From NCBI GenBank assembly GCA_004325065.1, contig PITI01000599.1:1-10405 (forward strand): a DNA stretch of 10,405 nucleotides, read 5' to 3'. This DNA is from Hamiltosporidium magnivora (Eukaryota; Microsporidia; Dubosqiidae). The notes under the pieces were generated by a model that saw only the letters and a program-made list of their open reading frames with translations, made no database searches and was not told the DNA's origin. Position 1 is the first letter of the stretch; every line of letters begins with the position of its first letter. This document shows, piece after piece, positions 7,348 to 10,405 of this stretch. The position numbers and the translations under genes were made by a program.

Positions 7348-7354
7348 AACCCAT
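7348..7354 (+). promoter_or_regulatory. CCC start-proximal motif of TRM8
   Basis: AACCCAT joins directly to the TRM8 ATG, with CCC at 7350-7352, two bases before the start. It stands in A/T-only surroundings and is the third instance of the microsporidian-type start signal in the window. Confidence 0.65.
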
Positions 7355-8032
7355 ATGGCAAATCTACCAAGGAAAAAGGATTTTAGACAACGAGCACATG
7401 CAAATCCGTTTAGTGATAAACACTTTGATTATCCGAAATCACCCTGTGAAATGAACTGGTCTGAATTTTATATAGATGGAATTGCACCTAAAATTGTTGA
7501 TATTGGTTGTGGTTACGGAAATTTTTTGATTTTGTTGTCCAAAATATTTCCAACCGAAAATGTCGTTGGATTAGAGATTAGAAAAAAGGTGGTTGATTAC
7601 ATAAAAAACAAGGAATCTGTTATGATAGAAAGGAAAGAGTTAAAAAGAAATTTACATGCGATTTATACAAATGCTATGCTTTTTTTACCAAACTATTTTG
7701 GTAAAGAACAAGTAAGCAAAATATTTATTTTATTTCCTGATCCACATTTTAAAAAGAAAAAACGTAAAGCGAGAATAGTATGTACACAAATGCTTGATCA
7801 GTACGCATATATTCTAGAAAATAAAGGTAGATTGTATTTATCGACAGATGTGTCTGAATTATTTGAAAGTATGGTACAATGTGTTCAAAATCACACACTG
7901 TTTCGAAGATTAGAGAATGAAGAATTTGAAAATGATAATCTAAGAACATTAATTATAAAAGAAACCGATGAATCTAAAAGAGCAGCTGTTAAAACAGGAA
8001 AGGCATTTGCTGCTATTTTCGAAAAAAAATAA
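7355..8032 (+). CDS. TRM8: tRNA (guanine-N7-)-methyltransferase catalytic subunit (Trm8/METTL1)
   Basis: 225 residues, shorter than yeast Trm8 (286) and human METTL1 (276), with the missing length at the N-terminus and in the insert before the SAM motif. Trm8 uses S-adenosylmethionine to make m7G46 in the variable loop of a subset of tRNAs, in complex with the WD-repeat protein Trm82/WDR4, which is not in this window. Diagnostic elements: FRQRAHANPFSD (10-21), MNWSEFY (33-39), SAM-binding motif DIGCGYG (49-55), GLEIRKKV with E74 (72-79), TNAM (105-108), FILFPDPHFKKKKRKARI with D129 (124-141), STD (163-165), and the closing TDESKRAAVKTGKAFAAIF (204-222). All motif residues I expect are present, so it should be active. 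Divergent from the kinase; the stop lies inside AATAAA. Confidence 0.95.
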   Translation: MANLPRKKDFRQRAHANPFSDKHFDYPKSPCEMNWSEFYIDGIAPKIVDIGCGYGNFLILLSKIFPTENVVGLEIRKKVVDYIKNKESVMIERKELKRNLHAIYTNAMLFLPNYFGKEQVSKIFILFPDPHFKKKKRKARIVCTQMLDQYAYILENKGRLYLSTDVSELFESMVQCVQNHTLFRRLENEEFENDNLRTLIIKETDESKRAAVKTGKAFAAIFEKK

Positions 8033-8033
8033 A
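8028..8033 (+). terminator. AATAAA overlapping the TRM8 stop codon
   Basis: The TRM8 stop TAA (8030-8032) is embedded in AATAAA following a run of A. As a poly(A) signal it would end the transcript shortly after the stop codon. A T-rich stretch follows (8034-8090). Confidence 0.4.
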
Positions 8034-8799
8034 TTTTATTTTTTCAATTATATTTTATTCTTGAATGTTTTAATTTTCATTTTTTTTAGTATTTCTTACT
8101 TACTTATACAATATATGGACTTAATCTAAAATCAAAATCGGATTTCAAAATCATGTAATCAGATTTGTTTATTTTGTGTTTCAAGGTAATCTCTTTTGAA
8201 TGTTACAAGCATTCAAATATTTTGTAATTTAATATTGTATCATCAGGATAAGTATCTTCTTTGATCGAGTTGTCTTAAATTTATTTACAGAATCAGATTC
8301 TCGCTTTTTTAATATCTCCAGGAATTTAGATTGATATATTTGTGTTATATTTCACGTTTCAACTAATATTTATTGCTTATTATTATATTTCTTAGGTATA
8401 ATTTTCAATTTCTATTAAAAGCAAACAAAAAAATAACGCAATTAAAAACATAAAACAAAATCCTTTTGAATCACTTCTTAAAATTATTATCAACAATGAA
8501 TACTTTTTTTATCAATTTTTTTTTATATTTAATCAATCAGAATTTTAGAATATATAATATTATTAAAAACACCCAATATTTAATGAATCTAATAATTAAT
8601 TTATCAAATATAAATTAATTTCTCTTTTCTAAAAAAAGTCTTATCATTAAAAATTTACCAAGAATAATGTAAAAATATAATGAAATTTGAAACAATTCGT
8701 TTTATATTAAAGATTGATAAGTTTTTAAACCTAATTGGCTTTCTTTTATCTTTTGCAAGATTAATTTAAATAAATATTTAAATTGTACAGTAAAAAATT
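8033..8799. other. AT-rich spacer without a recognisable gene
   Basis: 767 bases between TRM8 and the first small membrane-protein ORF. No RNA gene signature and no convincing ORF. A 29-codon plus-strand frame at 8680-8769 (MKFETIRFILKI then a hydrophobic end) is too short to support by itself. The part before 8800 is A/T-only, so any promoter of the next ORF lacks the CCC motif. Confidence 0.6.
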
Positions 8800-9015
8800 A
8801 TGAGCTCGATAAGCGAAACGTTCGAAAGTCTTATACATAATATCGGTTTTTGGATTTGTATGATATTCTTTGCAATATTTATATTTATAATTATAGGAGC
8901 AATATCTATGTTTATACAGGCAGAAAACAAACAAAATGATAGTAAAACAAATGTTGTTGTAGTTAATAATGCGCCAAAGGAAGAAGAAAAGAGAAAGAAT
9001 TCAACTAGAAGATAA
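8800..9015 (+). CDS. Small single-pass membrane protein, function unknown
   Basis: 71 residues. A short N-terminal segment (1-14, MSSISETFESLIHN) is followed by one long hydrophobic helix (about 15-39, with FWICMIFFAIFIFIIIGA) and a polar tail. The tail has NVVVVNN (51-57) and a charged end EEEKRK (61-66). An in-frame TAA nine bases upstream fixes the frame opening, and the ATG is the first in it. The ordered hydrophobic-then-charged layout and the AATAAA 13 bases after the stop favour a real gene. There is no CCC start motif and no family I recognise. By layout it could be a signal-anchored protein of the secretory pathway or plasma membrane. The next ORF (9324) has the same strand and a similar one-helix plan. 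Confidence 0.55.
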   Translation: MSSISETFESLIHNIGFWICMIFFAIFIFIIIGAISMFIQAENKQNDSKTNVVVVNNAPKEEEKRKNSTRR

Positions 9016-9323
9016 AAAAAATCTGTAAATAAAACTATAATTTTTTAAGTTTTAAAATTTTCTATTTAAATGTAAAAGTTTTTAAAAATATAAAATTTAG
9101 TCAAACCTAATAGAGGAGTTTCAAAGTGTGAATAAAGGAGGAATTTTCTAGTTCAAAATTGTATAAAAAAAAGATTTGTTTAAATGAGGATGAATAGAAA
9201 GGTATTGAATAACCAGGTAAAATACTATTTGATTAGAATATTTATGTCTCCTTTATAATTCAAATGATTACTCGTTATTTTTACGAAGAAAAAAATAAAA
9301 GAAGAAGTTGAAGTTTAAAATAA
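9016..9323. other. Spacer between the two small membrane-protein ORFs
   Basis: 308 bases with a candidate poly(A) signal for the first ORF (AATAAA at 9028-9033). The rest is purine-rich on the plus strand (AATAAAGGAGGAA near 9132; GAAGAAGTTGAAG near 9301). ATAAAGGAG near 9133 has an inverted partner CTCCTTTAT near 9248, a weak pair. A 24-codon frame near 9185 is too short to support. No CCC precedes the ATG at 9324. Confidence 0.5.
9028..9033 (+). terminator. Candidate AATAAA of the first small membrane-protein ORF
   Basis: AATAAA lies 13 bases after the stop of the 71-residue ORF, within the distance at which the other genes here carry the same hexamer. Assignment rests on position only. 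Confidence 0.3.
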
Positions 9324-9533
9324 ATGGCGATTTGCAAAAATTTACTTATAATAATAATTATAGTCGTTGTTGTTATATTTTTGACAGGTGGATTCGGTGC
9401 AACATATTATGTTGTTAATCATCCTAGAGAAGGTGGTTCGGGAACTTCTGCAACTAGTGGAGCGGGAGGTGGTGGTTCGGGGGGAGGTGATTCAGGGGGT
9501 GATAAAGCAGCTGCTGGAGGAGGAGATAAATAA
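9324..9533 (+). CDS. Small membrane or secreted protein with a glycine-rich tail, function unknown
   Basis: 69 residues. MAICKN is followed by a very hydrophobic run (7-20, I/V/L only apart from F19), then TGGFGATYYVVNHPRE (21-36), then a tail (37-69) made almost wholly of G, S, A, D and K, with Gly runs at 48-51 and 53-55 and the ending GGGDK. The N-terminus works as a signal peptide or signal anchor. If it is cleaved or anchored N-in, the Gly-rich tail would face the lumen or outside, as in secreted or wall/spore-surface proteins; this is inference. The G-rich codons (GGT, GGA, GGG) contrast sharply with the surrounding A/T, which is hard to explain without protein-level selection. I know no family match. 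There is no CCC motif; the stop is followed by AATTAAAG, as at RPL22. Confidence 0.65.
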   Translation: MAICKNLLIIIIIVVVVIFLTGGFGATYYVVNHPREGGSGTSATSGAGGGGSGGGDSGGDKAAAGGGDK

Positions 9534-10405
9534 TAATAATTAAAGATTTAAAGTTGATGCTATTTTTCTTTTTTCAACTTTTTTAGATTCTATATAATAA
9601 ATTATAAAAAGTTTGATTTTTTTAAGTCCTTGCATTTAAATTACAATCATTTATATAATTCAGTAATGTTCCGACGACGACTCACCTCGAAATGGTTATT
9701 TGTTTAAAAGACTATATGACACCAATAAGCGTGCTTCAATTAAGATATGTCTCTTTCTATGTGTTTTATAAATCTTACGCAACCGATAATAGTGAGTAGA
9801 ACTGAACATAAAACAATTGAAAAGTTTCTATTGGTTTAAAGAAAAATTTAGAATAAACATTGGTAAAATTGTTTAAGACTTTAAAATTTATTAAGAATAA
9901 CATGATAATTTGTTATTCTTAATTGTTCTAACGGTTCATCATCTCAAAAAAAATTATTACATCACTTGCTTGAGATTTCTTTTCTAAGAATTTATGGCTA
10001 CATAAAAAATTTTATGATACAAATAAAGTTTTTTTGCCTTTCTTATGTGCAATTTATTTATATTCTAAATAATAATTACACAAAACAATTTTGCTTGAAT
10101 AGCTTCGTGGAACTTTATACTTGATCAAATCAACTGATTTTAAATAAAAATATCTGGGAGTTTATACAATAAATAAATTAAATAATACAGCATATAGTTA
10201 AAACATAGTGTTTTCAGACAAAGAGAATTCATTGAGAAATAAAACAGAATTTAATAAAAGTAGGTGTAAAGTGAACAGGGTAAAAAACATTAAATACCGA
10301 GCTGAAGCTTTGAAAAATTGAAATTTAAGGAAAAATAATAGGCTAATTGAAAAAATCCTAAATTTTATTGAGAAATGTCTGAAGACTACTAAAAATGTGA
10401 TATGA
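9534..10405. other. Right-hand AT-rich stretch without a recognisable gene
   Basis: 872 bases to the window edge. The only notable part is a GC-richer patch at about 9659-9799, including CCGACGACGACTCACCTCG. The plus strand is open there for 46 codons (ATG at 9692, stop TAG at 9797-9799). Frames between 9800 and 10405 are broken by frequent stops on the plus strand, and nothing recognisable was seen on the minus strand. It may contain relics of a decayed gene, but I cannot name one. Confidence 0.55.

Larger units (their letters stand above)
6971..7354. promoter_or_regulatory. Divergent promoter region between the kinase and TRM8
   Basis: A 384-bp spacer between two start codons facing away from each other, so it should hold both promoters. 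It contains a T-tract tandem repeat (7011-7060) close to the kinase end, and on the TRM8 side a TATAAA-containing stretch (TTGTATATAAAG, about 7294-7306) some 50-60 bases before the TRM8 ATG. The remainder is A/T-rich without a gene. The TATA assignment is tentative because of composition. Confidence 0.4.

Noticed and set aside
8680..8769. 29-codon ORF before the first small membrane-protein gene
   Set aside because: Too short to separate from chance, no start motif, no recognisable pattern beyond a mildly hydrophobic end.
1..10405. CRISPR array, bacterial operon, phage or transposase
   Set aside because: No spaced short repeats, Shine-Dalgarno-linked gene clusters or transposase motifs seen; all identified genes are eukaryotic.

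Overview
The window looks like nuclear DNA from a microsporidian. Three things suggest this. All recognisable genes are eukaryotic, intronless and short for their families (eL22, Rcl1, a CDF zinc transporter, a NIMA/Kin3-type kinase, Trm8). Three of them carry a CCC triplet 2-6 bases before the ATG, in a setting almost devoid of C, which is the CCC/GGG-like start signal described for Microsporidia. Stop codons often lie inside or beside AATAAA, as expected for very short 3' ends. The base composition is extremely A+T-rich and gene density is lower than in the most compact microsporidia, so a species with an expanded AT-rich genome fits best. The species cannot be named from the sequence alone.

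Layout. Positions 1-90 (minus) hold the 5' end of a gene that leaves the window. About 2.7 kb follow without a recognisable gene (91-2824), with a few anonymous open frames of 75-120 codons. RPL22 (2825-3175, +) and RCL1 (3402-4424, +) follow in tandem. The CDF transporter (4651-5652, -) converges on RCL1. The Kin3/NIMA-like kinase (6068-6970, -) lies upstream of the transporter, and a 77-bp tandem repeat sits in the spacer between them. TRM8 (7355-8032, +) diverges from the kinase across a 384-bp spacer holding a 20-bp T-tract tandem repeat. Two small ORFs for single-pass membrane proteins lie at 8800-9015 and 9324-9533 (+). The second has a glycine-rich tail whose G-rich DNA stands out sharply. 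The last 0.87 kb has no clear gene, only a short GC-richer patch near 9659-9799.

Function. RPL22, RCL1 and TRM8 serve ribosome structure, 40S biogenesis and tRNA modification, and these are the three genes with the CCC start signal. The transporter, the kinase and the two small membrane ORFs lack it. No operon-like system or mobile element with a recognisable enzyme is visible. The best candidates for something undescribed are the two small membrane proteins, the DFS-for-DFG kinase, and the repeats in the two spacers flanking the kinase gene.
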